Assembly: GCA_000719105.1 (NCBI GenBank)
Contig: JODX01000005.1
Location: 248,001-312,000, forward strand
DNA: 64,000 bases
Direction of reading: 5' to 3'
From: Streptomyces sclerotialus
GTDB lineage: Bacteria; Actinomycetota; Actinomycetes; Streptomycetales; Streptomycetaceae
A model generated the notes under the pieces. The model searched no databases. It had not been told where the DNA came from and was given only the letters and a program-made list of their open reading frames with translations. Shown here in pieces: positions 21,991 to 30,763 of the stretch (position 1 is the stretch's first letter; every line of letters begins with the position of its first letter). The position numbers and the translations under genes were made by a program.

Positions 21991-22397
21991 TGTGCGCCGG
22001 AGACCGACGGGCCGGGCCGGGCGTCCGCGCCTTCTCCGGCCCCGGGACCCGTCCCGGCGCCCGCACCGGCGCCCTCCGTCCACGTCAGGGACACCGAGAG
22101 CGATGCCTGGCCGCCGGCTCCCGCGATGGCGCTCACGACCTTCCCGGCCTGCGCCGACAGTTCGATGCCGAAGCTCACGGACACCTCTACGGATGCCGTG
22201 GGGTCCAGCCCCGCGCGCAGGGAGCGCACCACGCCACCGACCGTTTCGGCGAGGCCGCCCGCCATGTCGATGACCCGGTCCCCGACACCGGTGTCCTGAA
22301 AACCGCCTCGCTCCAGCGCGGCCTCGTCCGCCACGCCGATCCTGGCCCAGACGACGGTCCCGTCGTCGAGCCGTATCCGTTCGATTCCGCTCCCCAC
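21987..22397 (-). CDS. Trypsin-co-occurring (CU044_2847-type) small protein
   Basis: A 136-aa protein matching the CU044_2847 / Trypco1 pattern: an N-terminal strand that reads IERIRLDDGTVVWARI, a central segment with VRSLRAGLDPTASVEVSVSFGIEL, and an alternating hydrophobic C-terminal strand ahead of a Gly/Ala/Pro tail. Such proteins are encoded next to trypsin-like conflict proteases, as here, where its stop overlaps the protease start. It may be the regulator or target of the protease. GTG start with a modest GGGGG site. It is the first gene of the accessory operon; its promoter should lie in 22398-22540, where I see no clear -35/-10 pair. Confidence 0.75.
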   Translation of the reverse strand: MGSGIERIRLDDGTVVWARIGVADEAALERGGFQDTGVGDRVIDMAGGLAETVGGVVRSLRAGLDPTASVEVSVSFGIELSAQAGKVVSAIAGAGGQASLSVSLTWTEGAGAGAGTGPGAGEGADARPGPSVSGAQ

Positions 22398-22540
22398 GGC
22401 AGCCCCCGTCCGTCACATACGGCTCCCCCGCTTCGGGGAAGCTCCCCTGACGCAGTGGTGAAGAAGGCTAACTCCGGATGAGGCCCGGGGGGAGGGGCCG
22501 CCATCGACGGAGTCGGCGGCGGCCGCGGATCAGCTTCCGG

Positions 22541-22723
22541 TCACTCGTCGTCGACGTCGTCGTCCATACGCGCGAGCCACGTCGCCAGCCGCTCCACCGG
22601 CACCTCGAAGTCGGGGTTCAGGTCCACAAAGGTACGCAACTGCTCGGCGAGCCACTCGAAGGTGACCTCTTCCTCACCCCGCCGCTTCTCCAGTTCCTCG
22701 ATGCCGCGGTCGGTGAAGTACAT
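22541..22723 (-). CDS. Small acidic protein, DUF6104-like
   Basis: A 60-aa protein starting MYFTDRGIEELEKRRGEEE and ending in an Asp-rich tail (DDDVDDE). It matches a small conserved Streptomyces protein family of unknown function. The longer reading frame upstream is not used: ATG 22723 has a GGAG site and the conserved sequence begins there. No cysteines or membrane helix. It stands alone between the accessory operon and the divergent DUF4097 gene. Confidence 0.8.
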   Translation of the reverse strand: MYFTDRGIEELEKRRGEEEVTFEWLAEQLRTFVDLNPDFEVPVERLATWLARMDDDVDDE

Positions 22724-22828
22724 GGGGTGCTCTCCTGCGTGCGTCCGTGTTCCTGCTTCCGACAGACAGCTTAAGCAACCGCCGCGGCACCCGTTCCGGC
22801 ATGTGTCCCGGTATGCGGCGGACCGGTC

Positions 22829-22877
22829 TTGACTTACCGCGACCGAGATATATCGTGAACAGTGGACGACGCGATAT
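22829..22877 (+). promoter_or_regulatory. Promoter and inverted-repeat operator for the DUF4097-PadR operon
   Basis: TTGACT (22829-22834) lies 16 bases ahead of TATCGT (22851-22856), a plausible promoter. Overlapping it is an inverted repeat ATATCG (22850-22855), 16 bases, CGATAT (22872-22877). Symmetric ATAT-rich sites near their own promoters are typical PadR-family operators, so autoregulation by the PadR protein of this operon is likely but not shown. Confidence 0.5.
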
Positions 22878-22977
22878 GGCGCGTCCGTCAGGGTGTTCCC
22901 CTTGCCCGCCCCACGCGGCATCAGCCGCCGGCTTCGGCTTCCCCCTGCCGCCCTGTCCCACCGAGGGAGTCAGCACC

Positions 22978-23856
22978 ATGTCCGAGTGGTACGTCGCCGA
23001 GCCCCGGAAATTCGCGCTGGACGCCCCCGTGACGACCCTGCACGTGCGGATCGCCAACGGGACGGTGAACGTCGTGGGCACCGACGAGGACACCGCCCGC
23101 CTGGAGGTGTCCGACGTCGAGGGGCCACCACTGACGGTGACGCACGAGGACGGCACGCTGACCGTGGCGTACGACGACCTTCTTCGGCAGGGCTTCCTGA
23201 AGTGGCTCGACCCCAAGGAGTGGCGGCGCAGCGCCCTGGTCTCACTGGCCGTCCCTGCCGGTACGCGCGTCGAGATCGGTGTGATGGGCGCCGCCGCCGT
23301 CGTCTCCGGGGTGGACGGGCGCACGGAGGTCAAGAGCGTCTCCGGTGACACGACGCTGGTGGGCCTGACCGGACCGGTCCGTGCGACGACCGTCTCGGGC
23401 CGTGTGGAGGCCCAGGCCGTCACCGGTGACCTGCGGCTGAGCTCCGTCGCCGGTGACCTGACCGTCATCGAGGGAACCTGCCCCACCGTGAAGGCCGACT
23501 CGGTGAGCGGTTCGATCGTTCTCGACCTCGGCCCGACGGGCCGCTCCGCCGACATCGGCCTCACGAGCGTCTCCGGCGGGATAGCCGTCCGGCTCCCCCA
23601 CCCCACGGACACCGAGGTCGAGGCGAACACGGCGAGCGGAACGATCTCCAACGCCTTCGACGACCTCCGGGTGCACGGCTCCTGGGGCGCCCACAAGCTC
23701 ACCGGCCGCCTGGGCACGGGCACGGGACGCCTGAAGGCGACGACCGTCTCGGGTTCGGTCGCCCTGCTGCGCAGACCGCCCGCGGAGGACGAGCCGTGGG
23801 ACACGGCACCGGAACCGAAGGCGTCCGAAGGCCCGACCGACAAGAAGGTGCTCTGA
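22978..23856 (+). CDS. DUF4097-family beta-strand repeat protein
   Basis: A 292-aa protein made of repeating short strands with recurrent VSG-type turns (VKSVSGD, TTVSGR, DSVSGS, TSVSGG, NTASGT, TTVSGS), the pattern of the DUF4097 beta-helix/adhesin-like family. No signal peptide or membrane helix is visible. ATG 22978 follows GAGGGA. It ends one base before the PadR gene, so they are co-expressed. Such pairs are common in actinobacteria and may monitor the envelope or cytosolic stress, but no molecular activity is established. Confidence 0.85.
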   Translation: MSEWYVAEPRKFALDAPVTTLHVRIANGTVNVVGTDEDTARLEVSDVEGPPLTVTHEDGTLTVAYDDLLRQGFLKWLDPKEWRRSALVSLAVPAGTRVEIGVMGAAAVVSGVDGRTEVKSVSGDTTLVGLTGPVRATTVSGRVEAQAVTGDLRLSSVAGDLTVIEGTCPTVKADSVSGSIVLDLGPTGRSADIGLTSVSGGIAVRLPHPTDTEVEANTASGTISNAFDDLRVHGSWGAHKLTGRLGTGTGRLKATTVSGSVALLRRPPAEDEPWDTAPEPKASEGPTDKKVL

Positions 23857-23857
23857 C

Positions 23858-24880
23858 ATGCCTCCCGTCTTCGCCCACGGACGCCTCCGCCTCTACCTGC
23901 TGAAGCTGCTGGACGAGGCCCCGCGCCACGGCTACGAGGTGATCCGCCTCCTGGAGGAGCGCTTCCAGGGCCTGTACGCACCGTCGGCGGGCACCGTCTA
24001 CCCGCGCCTGGCCAAACTGGCGGCCGAGGGCCTGGTCACGCACACCACCGAGGGCGGCCGAAAGGTGTACGCCATCACGGACGCGGGCCGTGCGGAACTG
24101 GCCGCCCGGAGGGGCGAGCTGGCCGACCTGGAACTGGAGATCCGCGAGTCGGTGGCCGAGCTGGCCGCGGAGATCCGCGCCGACGTACGGGGCGCGGCGG
24201 GCGAGCTGCGCCGCGAGATGCGCGCGGCCGCCTCGGAGGCCCGGCACGGCTCCCGGTCCGGCACCACCGGGGAGCACGGCCCGCTGGGCGACCCCGGCAC
24301 GGACCGCTCCGAGAACGAGGCCTGGCGCGTCGCGAAGGAGGAGATCCGGCGCGTACGGCAGGAGTGGAAGGAGCAGGCCCGCCGCGCCAAGGACGAGAGC
24401 CGGCGCGCCCGCGAGGAGGCCCAGCGCGCCCGGCGCCAGGCCAAGGAGGCCCAGGAGCGGGCCCAGAGCCAGACGCAGGAGGAACTGCAGCGCATCGCCA
24501 AGCGCGTACAGGAGCGGGTCCAGCACCACTTCGCACACGGCGACTGGCCGACCGGGGTACGGGAGGGCCTCGCCGAACTGGCCAAGGAGTTCGGCGACTT
24601 CGGCAAGGACGCCGCTTCCGGCCACACGGACAAGGGTGAGCCGGAGTACACCACCACCCCGGAGGACTTCCCCGCCGCGTACGAGCCCGCCTGGGTCCAC
24701 GAGACCCTCACGGGCGACCCCGCCCGTGACCTGGACCGCCTCCTGGACCGCTTCCGCGACGACATCCGCGACACGGCCCGCGACCACGGCGTCACCGAGG
24801 ACCAGCTCCGCGACGTCCGCCGCCACCTCTCGACGGCGGCGGCCCACATCGGCGCCACCCTGCGGGCACCCAGGCCATGA
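23858..24880 (+). CDS. PadR-family transcriptional regulator with long coiled-coil tail
   Basis: A 340-aa repressor-type protein. The winged-helix PadR domain spans about residues 5-85 (LRLYLLKLLDEAPRHGYEVI, then APSAGTVYPRLAKLAAEGLV). It is followed by a long Arg/Glu/Ala-rich coiled coil (about 85-225) and a C-terminal helical region. Typical PadR proteins are 110-180 aa, so the tail is unusually long and may bind a partner such as the DUF4097 protein encoded one base upstream. It probably controls its own operon through the inverted repeat at 22850-22877. Confidence 0.9.
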   Translation: MPPVFAHGRLRLYLLKLLDEAPRHGYEVIRLLEERFQGLYAPSAGTVYPRLAKLAAEGLVTHTTEGGRKVYAITDAGRAELAARRGELADLELEIRESVAELAAEIRADVRGAAGELRREMRAAASEARHGSRSGTTGEHGPLGDPGTDRSENEAWRVAKEEIRRVRQEWKEQARRAKDESRRAREEAQRARRQAKEAQERAQSQTQEELQRIAKRVQERVQHHFAHGDWPTGVREGLAELAKEFGDFGKDAASGHTDKGEPEYTTTPEDFPAAYEPAWVHETLTGDPARDLDRLLDRFRDDIRDTARDHGVTEDQLRDVRRHLSTAAAHIGATLRAPRP

Positions 24881-24893
24881 GGAAGCGGGAGGA

Positions 24894-24942
24894 GGGGCCG
24901 GGGGCGCCGGTGCCACCACGGCACGCGGGCACCCCCGGCCCC
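24894..24942. terminator. Terminator between PadR gene and Clp-N gene
   Basis: An outer 11-bp stem (24894-24904 with 24932-24942) encloses a second small hairpin (24910-24924). It lies between two convergent genes and can act on both. Confidence 0.6.
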
Positions 24943-24950
24943 CTTCCCCC

Positions 24951-25526
24951 CTAATCGGCCGACGCCGCTCCCCCACCGCCCCACAGCACCCTCTCGACGG
25001 CCTCGTACGTCACCCCGTGGTCGGCGAGGACCTCGGCGACGATGCCCGGCCGGGCCGTGAGGGCGAGCAGCAGGTGCTCGTCCCCGATGTGCCGGTCGTG
25101 GTGGGCGACGGCGACACGGAGGGCCTGGGTCAGCAGGTCCTTGGCCCCACGGGTGAAGGGCCGGTGCCCGGAGAACCACCCGCCCCGGCCGCCCTTCCCT
25201 CTCGCCGGCTCCAGCGCGCCCGCCCCGTGCGTCGCCTCGACCCGGGAGACGACCTCCGCCATGTCGATACCGAGATCGGACAGCGCCTCCGTCTCGGCGC
25301 GGGACAGGCCGCCGCGGCGTCGCGCCTCGGCCAGCGCGCGCTCCATGGAGTCACGCCGGCCGGCCGCCCCCAGCGAGGCGAGGGCGAACGCGGCACGGCT
25401 CGCCTCCCGGTCCAGCAGAGCGAGCAGCAGGTGCTCCTCGTCCACCGTGGCCGCGTGCGACCGTTCGGCGTGGCCGACCGCGTCCAGGACGACGGCGCGG
25501 GCATCCTTCGTGAACCGTTCGAACAT
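24951..25526 (-). CDS. Clp N-domain protein without ATPase
   Basis: A 191-aa protein with two Clp_N-type repeats (about 1-70 and 120-185: FTKDARAVVLDAVGHAERSH..EEHLLLALL and FTRGAKDLLTQALRVAVAHHDRHIGDEHLLLAL). These are the substrate/adaptor-binding units of ClpC/ClpB, but no AAA+ module follows. Such stand-alone proteins may bind substrates or act as adaptors. ATG 25526 overlaps the stop of the upstream HTH gene by one base (TGATG), so the two are coupled and probably controlled together by the palindromes upstream of the HTH gene. Confidence 0.85.
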   Translation of the reverse strand: MFERFTKDARAVVLDAVGHAERSHAATVDEEHLLLALLDREASRAAFALASLGAAGRRDSMERALAEARRRGGLSRAETEALSDLGIDMAEVVSRVEATHGAGALEPARGKGGRGGWFSGHRPFTRGAKDLLTQALRVAVAHHDRHIGDEHLLLALTARPGIVAEVLADHGVTYEAVERVLWGGGGAASAD

Positions 25527-25735
25527 CACTGCCTCCCGTACTTCTTGTGCACGGCCTGCCTGCTCACCCCGAGCTCCGCGGCGATCTCCTGCCACGACCA
25601 GCCCTGCCGGCGCGCGCTGCGCACCTGCACCGCCTCCAGCTGCTCCAGCAACCGCCGCAGGGCGGAGACGGCCCGCAGCCCCACCCGCGGATCGCGGTCA
25701 CCCGCACGCTCGGCGAGATCCTTCGCTTCGGTCAT
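25526..25735 (-). CDS. Small HTH regulator coupled to the Clp-N gene
   Basis: A 69-aa DNA-binding protein. The C-terminal half is a helix-turn-helix (WSWQEIAAELGVSRQAVHKKYG); the N-terminal half is an amphipathic helix likely used to dimerise. Its ATG lies six bases after a -10-like TAGGTT, so the transcript should be leaderless or nearly so. Two TCAACC-N2-GGTTGA palindromes overlap the promoter, fitting autorepression. It is translationally coupled to the Clp-N gene. Confidence 0.85.
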   Translation of the reverse strand: MTEAKDLAERAGDRDPRVGLRAVSALRRLLEQLEAVQVRSARRQGWSWQEIAAELGVSRQAVHKKYGRQ

Positions 25736-25737
25736 GA

Positions 25738-25783
25738 TGTCAACCTAGGTTGACATCCGGCGTTGCGTCAACCCTGGTTGACA
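25738..25783 (-). promoter_or_regulatory. Twin palindromic operators and leaderless promoter of the HTH/Clp-N operon
   Basis: TGTCAACCTAGGTTGACA (25738-25755) is a perfect 18-bp palindrome. A second copy of its core, GTCAACC-CT-GGTTGAC, is at 25767-25782, centre to centre 28 bp. On the minus strand the second palindrome supplies a -35 TTGACG (25766-25771) and the first a -10 TAGGTT (25742-25747), with an 18-bp spacer. A repressor on either site would block RNA polymerase. Confidence 0.75.
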
Positions 25784-25887
25784 GAAAAGGGCGCCCCGGC
25801 ACACAGAACGGCGGGCCCGGGGCCCACTCACCCCGAGCCCGCCCGGGCTCATACCGGCAAGGGCAGATCCCCTGCCCGTCACCGCCC

Positions 25888-26853
25888 TCAGCCGGCGGTC
25901 AGCACGATCTTCCCGAAGAGATCGCCGGCCTCCAGCCGCTCGAAGCCCTCCCGGGCCCGGTCCAGCGGCAGCACGTCGTCGATGACGGGCCGCACCCCCG
26001 TGGCCGCGCAGAAGGAGAGCAGATCCTCCAGTTCGTCCTTCGTGCCCATCGTGGAGCCGACCACCTTCAGCTCCAGGAAGAAGATCCGGGTCAGCTCGGC
26101 GTGCGAGGGCCGGTCGCCACTGGTGGCCCCCGAGATGACGACGGTGCCACCGGGCCGCAGCGACTTCACGGAGTGGGACCAGGTCGCGGCGCCCACGGTC
26201 TCCAGCACGGCATCGACCCGCTGCGGCAGCCGCGCCCCCGTCTCCAGCGCCTCCACGGCACCGAGTTCGACGGCCCGCTTGCGCTTGGCCTCGTCCCGGC
26301 TGGTCGCGAAGACCCGCAGCCCCGCCGCCTTGCCCAGCACGATCGCGGCCGTGGCGACACCGCCACCGGCACCCTGCACCAGGACCGAGTCCCCGGGCCG
26401 CACCCCCGCGTTGGTGAACAGCATGCGGTACGCCGTCAGCCAGGCCGTCGGCAGACAGGCGGCCTCCTCGAACGACAGCTCCGCCGGCTTCGGCAGCACG
26501 TTCCACCGGGGCACCGACACGAGCTCGGCGAAGGTGCCCTGGTACCGCTCGGTCAGGATGGACCGGGGCTCGTCCGGCCCGACCCCGTGACCGCTCTGCC
26601 CGATCACCGAGTGCAGGACGACCTCGTTGCCGTCCTCGTCGATTCCCGCCGCGTCGCACCCGAGGATCATCGGCAGCTTGTCCTCGCCGAGCCCGACGCC
26701 CTTCAGCGACCACAGATCGTGGTGATTGAGCGAGGCGGCCTTCACCCTCACGGTCGTCCAGCCGGGCCGTTCCCCGGGAGCCGGACGCTCCCCCAACTCG
26801 AGCCCTCGCAGGGGCTCCTCACGGTCGATACGAGCAGCGTAAGCAGCGAACAT
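25888..26853 (-). CDS. Zinc-type alcohol dehydrogenase-like oxidoreductase (MDR family)
   Basis: A 321-aa medium-chain dehydrogenase/reductase. The N-terminal GroES-like part has LNHHDLWSLKG and GCDAAGI; the Rossmann part has VLVQGAGGGVATAA (about 150-163) and binds a nicotinamide cofactor. The structural-zinc cysteine cluster is absent, which fits the quinone-reductase-like side of the family, so NADPH-dependent reduction of an unsaturated carbonyl is possible. ATG 26853 begins the conserved sequence; ATG 26865, four codons upstream, has a better GGAG site and could be used instead. It is transcribed alone. Confidence 0.88.
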   Translation of the reverse strand: MFAAYAARIDREEPLRGLELGERPAPGERPGWTTVRVKAASLNHHDLWSLKGVGLGEDKLPMILGCDAAGIDEDGNEVVLHSVIGQSGHGVGPDEPRSILTERYQGTFAELVSVPRWNVLPKPAELSFEEAACLPTAWLTAYRMLFTNAGVRPGDSVLVQGAGGGVATAAIVLGKAAGLRVFATSRDEAKRKRAVELGAVEALETGARLPQRVDAVLETVGAATWSHSVKSLRPGGTVVISGATSGDRPSHAELTRIFFLELKVVGSTMGTKDELEDLLSFCAATGVRPVIDDVLPLDRAREGFERLEAGDLFGKIVLTAG

Positions 26854-27004
26854 GGCCCCGACCATAGGACTCCGCCGCACGCGGGGGAACCACATGCCCT
26901 TGTGACACGCACCCCACGAACGCCCGGGTCCCGCCCACACCCGTGGACGGGACCCGGACAATCAAGATCAGCCCGGCCGGGCTACCGGCCGCACCGGCGG
27001 AGCC

Positions 27005-28231
27005 TCACCTCCGCGCGACCCCCTCGGCCCGGGCCGCCGCAGCCACGGCCGCCGTCACGGCCGGCGCCACCCGCTCGTCGAACGGCGACGGGATCACGTA
27101 GTCGGCCGCCAGATCGTCACCCACGACCGCCGCCAGCGCCTCCGCCGCCGCGATCTTCATCCCCTCGGTGATCCGGGAGGCCCGCACCTGCAGCGCGCCC
27201 GCGAAGATGCCGGGGAACGCCAGCACGTTGTTGATCTGGTTCGGGAAGTCGGACCGCCCGGTGGCGACGACCGCCGCGTACTTGTGCGCCACCTCGGGGT
27301 GCACCTCGGGGTTGGGGTTGGCCATGGCGAACACGAACGCGCCCTCGGCCATCGACGCCACCGCCGGCTCCGGCACCGTACCGCCGGACACCCCGATGAA
27401 CACGTCCGCGCCCGCGAGCGCCGACTCCAGCGACCCGGTCAGCCCGGCCTTGTTGGTGAGCTCAGCGATCTCCCGCTTGACCGGCGTCAGGTCCTCCCGG
27501 TCGGCCGACACAACGCCCTTGCGGTCGGTCACCGCGACGTCCCCGATACCGGCCTCCAGCAGCATCTTCGCGATGGCGACACCGGCCGCGCCCGCACCGG
27601 AGATCACCGCACGCAGGTCGCCGAGCTCCCGCCCGGACAGCCGCGCGGCGTTCCGCAGCGCGGCCAGCGTCACGACGGCCGTGCCGTGCTGGTCGTCGTG
27701 GAAGACCGGGATGTCCAGCCGCTCCTGGAGCCTGCGCTCGATCTCGAAGCACCGGGGCGCCGAGATGTCCTCCAGGTTCACGCCGCCGAACGACGGCGCC
27801 AGCCGGGCCACGGTCTCCACGATCTCGTCGACGTCCGTGCAGTTCAGCGCGATCGGAACCGCGTCGACGCCACCGAACTGCTTGAACAGGATGGCCTTGC
27901 CCTCCATCACGGGGAGCGAGGCCTCGGGACCGATGTCCCCGAGCCCGAGCACCGCCGTACCGTCCGTCACGACGGCGACGACGGACGACTTCCACGTGTA
28001 GTCGTGGACGAGGTCCGGCTGCTCGGAGATGGCGGTGCACACGCGGGCGACGCCGGGCGTGTACGCGAGGGACAGGTCGTCCTTGTCCCGGACGGGCACG
28101 GTGGCCTGCACGGCCATCTTGCCGCCCCGGTGCAGGGCGAACGCCGGGTCGAAGGAATCGAGGGGCTCCGCACTGCCGTCCCGGTCCCTGCTGCTGTCTT
28201 CGGTGCGAGGATTGACGATCTCCGCTGCCAC
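27005..28231 (-). CDS. Malic enzyme
   Basis: Catalyses oxidative decarboxylation of malate to pyruvate, linking the TCA cycle to pyruvate and reducing power. The 408-aa bacterial short form has the catalytic region with LAYTPGVA, the metal-binding [12 protein letters not shown] and [10 protein letters not shown], then a Rossmann domain with [13 protein letters not shown]. Streptomyces have two malic enzymes; by position next to the amino acid transporter this looks like the NADP-linked one, but cofactor choice is not certain from sequence. GTG 28231 follows an AAGGGG site. It is transcribed away from the transporter operon. Confidence 0.94.
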   Translation of the reverse strand: MAAEIVNPRTEDSSRDRDGSAEPLDSFDPAFALHRGGKMAVQATVPVRDKDDLSLAYTPGVARVCTAISEQPDLVHDYTWKSSVVAVVTDGTAVLGLGDIGPEASLPVMEGKAILFKQFGGVDAVPIALNCTDVDEIVETVARLAPSFGGVNLEDISAPRCFEIERRLQERLDIPVFHDDQHGTAVVTLAALRNAARLSGRELGDLRAVISGAGAAGVAIAKMLLEAGIGDVAVTDRKGVVSADREDLTPVKREIAELTNKAGLTGSLESALAGADVFIGVSGGTVPEPAVASMAEGAFVFAMANPNPEVHPEVAHKYAAVVATGRSDFPNQINNVLAFPGIFAGALQVRASRITEGMKIAAAEALAAVVGDDLAADYVIPSPFDERVAPAVTAAVAAAARAEGVARR

Positions 28232-28817
28232 TTTGTCTTACCCCTTAGGTCTACAGAGTTGAGGGTGGCCACTCCCGGTCAGGGGTGGATGGGACCGCGC
28301 GGTGCCCAGATGGCCGCTACGCAGGGCGGATGGCCGGTACGCACGGGCACGAACGCGACGGGCGCGCCGCACACGCGCCCTGAGCCCCGGATGAGGGGTG
28401 CAAGGAACCTTCTTACCGGACGGACGGCACCGGCGACGAGTCCATAACGCGAAGGTCACACACTGGTGACGGCACTCATGGCCGGATATGCCGAAACTGT
28501 GGACAGGTCCGTGACAAGTCCCACAACGGCCGCACATGTACGGAGTTCGCGACCGACCGCATCCTGAGATGCGCCGAAGATCTTCCGGCCGGGTGAGGTG
28601 AATACCGCACAAGGTCCGGCCGTGGTGGACCGTCCTGCGGCGGTTCGGGGGTGACCCGTTATCCGATTTTGACATATCGAGTCACCTGAACGTCCCCGTC
28701 CGAATGGCAAGATGCCGTAATCACACTAGGTCGCGGCGCCCGAGGACGTGTGCTGTCGTCGACCCCACGACACGACCGTTCGGCATCTCTCATCCACCCC
28801 CGCCGGAGGACACCACC
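28232..28817. promoter_or_regulatory. Divergent promoter region of malic enzyme and amino acid transporter
   Basis: A 586-base intergenic stretch holding no convincing gene. It contains a clear TTGACA at 28669-28674 reading toward the transporter, but no good -10 at 17-18 bases, so the start is unresolved. The part nearest the transporter is less GC-rich. A long leader of 100 bases or more is likely for the binding protein gene, whose CGGAGGA site is at 28804-28810. Confidence 0.35.
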
Positions 28818-29789
28818 ATGACCGCAGGCACCACCCGTCGTACGACCGCCATGCGCTCCCGGACAGTTGCGGTCGGCGCGATCGCGGTCGCCGGCGCCCT
28901 GCTGCTCACCGCCTGCGGTGACCAGACCAAGGAGAGCGGCAGCAGCAAGGAATCCGAGTCCACCAAGTCGAGCTCGGCTCCGCTGGCCGACAAGCTGCCC
29001 GCGAAGATCCGCCAGGCGGGTGTCGTCAAGGTCGGCTCGGACATCGCGTACGCGCCCGTCGAGTTCAAGGACGACTCGGGCAAGACGGTCGGCATCGACC
29101 CCGACCTCGCCGAGGCGCTGGGCAAGCAGCTCGGCGTGAAGTTCGAGTTCCAGAACGCCACGTTCGACACCCTCATCGGCGGTCTCGCGTCCAAGCGGTA
29201 CGACATCGCCATGTCGGCCATGACCGACACCAAGGACCGCCAGGAGGGCATCGACGGCGACACCGGCAAGAAGGTCGGCGAGGGCGTCGACTTCGTCGAC
29301 TACTTCACCGCCGGCGTCTCGCTGTACACCAACAAGGGCTACGACCAGGGCATCAAGACCTGGGACGACCTCTGCGGCAAGACCATGGCCGTGCAGCGCA
29401 ACACCTTCTCCCACGACCTCGCCAAGGACCAGGCGAAGAAGTGCAAGAAGGACGGCGAGAAGACCCTCAAGATCGAGGACTTCGCCACCAACCCCGAGGC
29501 CGAGACCCGGATGCGCTCCAAGGGCGCGGACGTCGTCTCCGCGGACTTCCCGATCGCCGCGTACTCCGTGAAGAACTCCGGCGAGGGCAAGTACTTCGAG
29601 ATCGTCGGCGACCAGGTCGAGGCGGGCCCGTACGGCATCGCCGTGGCCAAGGACAACACCGAGCTGCGCGACGCGCTGCAGGCGGCCGTCCAGGCCATCA
29701 TCGACAACGGCGAGTACAAGAAGATCATCGAGAAGTGGGGCGTCGCGGACGGCGCGGTCACCGAGGCCAAGATCAACGGCGGTTCGTGA
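28818..29789 (+). CDS. ABC transporter substrate-binding lipoprotein, polar amino acid family
   Basis: A 323-aa extracellular solute-binding protein of family 3. The signal peptide ends in the lipobox LLTAC with Cys33 as the lipid-anchored residue, followed by a Ser/Lys linker. The binding domain has the family pattern VKVGSDIAYAPVEFKD and FDTLIGGLASKRYDIAMSAMTDT. Two cysteines (in DDLCGK and AKKCKK) may form a disulfide. The likely ligand is glutamate, glutamine or another polar amino acid. CGGAGGA precedes the ATG. The permease and ATPase genes follow, so it is the first gene of a three-gene import operon. Confidence 0.92.
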   Translation: MTAGTTRRTTAMRSRTVAVGAIAVAGALLLTACGDQTKESGSSKESESTKSSSAPLADKLPAKIRQAGVVKVGSDIAYAPVEFKDDSGKTVGIDPDLAEALGKQLGVKFEFQNATFDTLIGGLASKRYDIAMSAMTDTKDRQEGIDGDTGKKVGEGVDFVDYFTAGVSLYTNKGYDQGIKTWDDLCGKTMAVQRNTFSHDLAKDQAKKCKKDGEKTLKIEDFATNPEAETRMRSKGADVVSADFPIAAYSVKNSGEGKYFEIVGDQVEAGPYGIAVAKDNTELRDALQAAVQAIIDNGEYKKIIEKWGVADGAVTEAKINGGS

Positions 29790-29821
29790 GCCGGCCCGTC
29801 CGTCTCTGAGAGGCACCACCC

Positions 29822-30763
29822 ATGACTGTTGACGTCAACAAGACGGACGGTCCCGCCGACACGACACCCCCCGCCGGGCCGGAGGCCATCAAGGCCATAC
29901 CGGTCCGGCACCCGGGACGGTACGTGTCCGCGGTCGTCGCGCTCGCCCTGCTGGGCGCGGTCGTCTACGCCTTCGCACAAGGCAAGATCAACTGGGGCGC
30001 GATCCCCGAGTACTTCTTCGACGACCGCATCCTCGAGGGCGTCTGGAACACCCTGCTGCTCACCGTGCTCTCGATGCTGATCGGCATCGTGGGCGGCATC
30101 GTGCTCGCCGTGATGCGCCTGTCCAAGAACCCGGTGACCTCGTCGATCGCCTGGTTCTACATCTGGTTCTTCCGCGGCACCCCGGTCCTGGTCCAGCTCT
30201 TCGTCTGGTTCAACCTGGGCCTGGTCTTCGAGTACATCAACCTCGGCCCGATCTACAAGGACTACTGGTCGTCCTTCATGACGCCGCTGCTGACGGCGCT
30301 GCTCGGCCTGGGCCTCAACGAGGCCGCCTACATGGCCGAGATCTGCCGCGCCGGTCTGCTCTCGGTCGACGAGGGCCAGACCGAGGCGTCGCACGCGCTC
30401 GGCATGAGCCATGTGAAGACACTGCGCCGGATCGTGATCCCGCAGGCGATGCGCGTGATCGTGCCGCCCACGGGCAACGAGGTCATCAACATGCTGAAGA
30501 CGACCTCGCTCGTCTCGGCGGTGCAGTTCTACGACCTGTTCAAGCAGGCCCAGGACATCGGCCAGAACGCGGGCTCCTCGGTGGAGATGTTCTTCCTCGC
30601 CGCCGCCTGGTACCTGATCCTGACCTCGCTGCTGAGCGTCGGCCAGTACTACATCGAGCGGTACTACGCCCGCGGCTCGACCCGCACCCTGCCGCCAACC
30701 CCGTTCCAGCGCCTCAAGGCCGCCGTCCTGCCCGCGCGCCGCCCGAAGGGAGTCACGGCATGA
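29822..30763 (+). CDS. Polar amino acid ABC transporter permease
   Basis: A 313-aa HisM/GlnP-type permease. A charged N-terminal tail leads to about five or six membrane helices. The first conserved region is [20 protein letters not shown] and the cytoplasmic EAA loop reads [22 protein letters not shown]. It probably works as a homodimer, as only one permease is encoded. GAGAGG precedes the ATG. Its stop overlaps the start of the ATPase gene (ATGA). Confidence 0.93.
   Translation: MTVDVNKTDGPADTTPPAGPEAIKAIPVRHPGRYVSAVVALALLGAVVYAFAQGKINWGAIPEYFFDDRILEGVWNTLLLTVLSMLIGIVGGIVLAVMRLSKNPVTSSIAWFYIWFFRGTPVLVQLFVWFNLGLVFEYINLGPIYKDYWSSFMTPLLTALLGLGLNEAAYMAEICRAGLLSVDEGQTEASHALGMSHVKTLRRIVIPQAMRVIVPPTGNEVINMLKTTSLVSAVQFYDLFKQAQDIGQNAGSSVEMFFLAAAWYLILTSLLSVGQYYIERYYARGSTRTLPPTPFQRLKAAVLPARRPKGVTA

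Noticed and set aside
10819..22397. A radical SAM enzyme as part of the FxSxx-like module
   Set aside because: No CxxxCxxC motif was found in any of the seven products, so the enzyme is absent from the locus.
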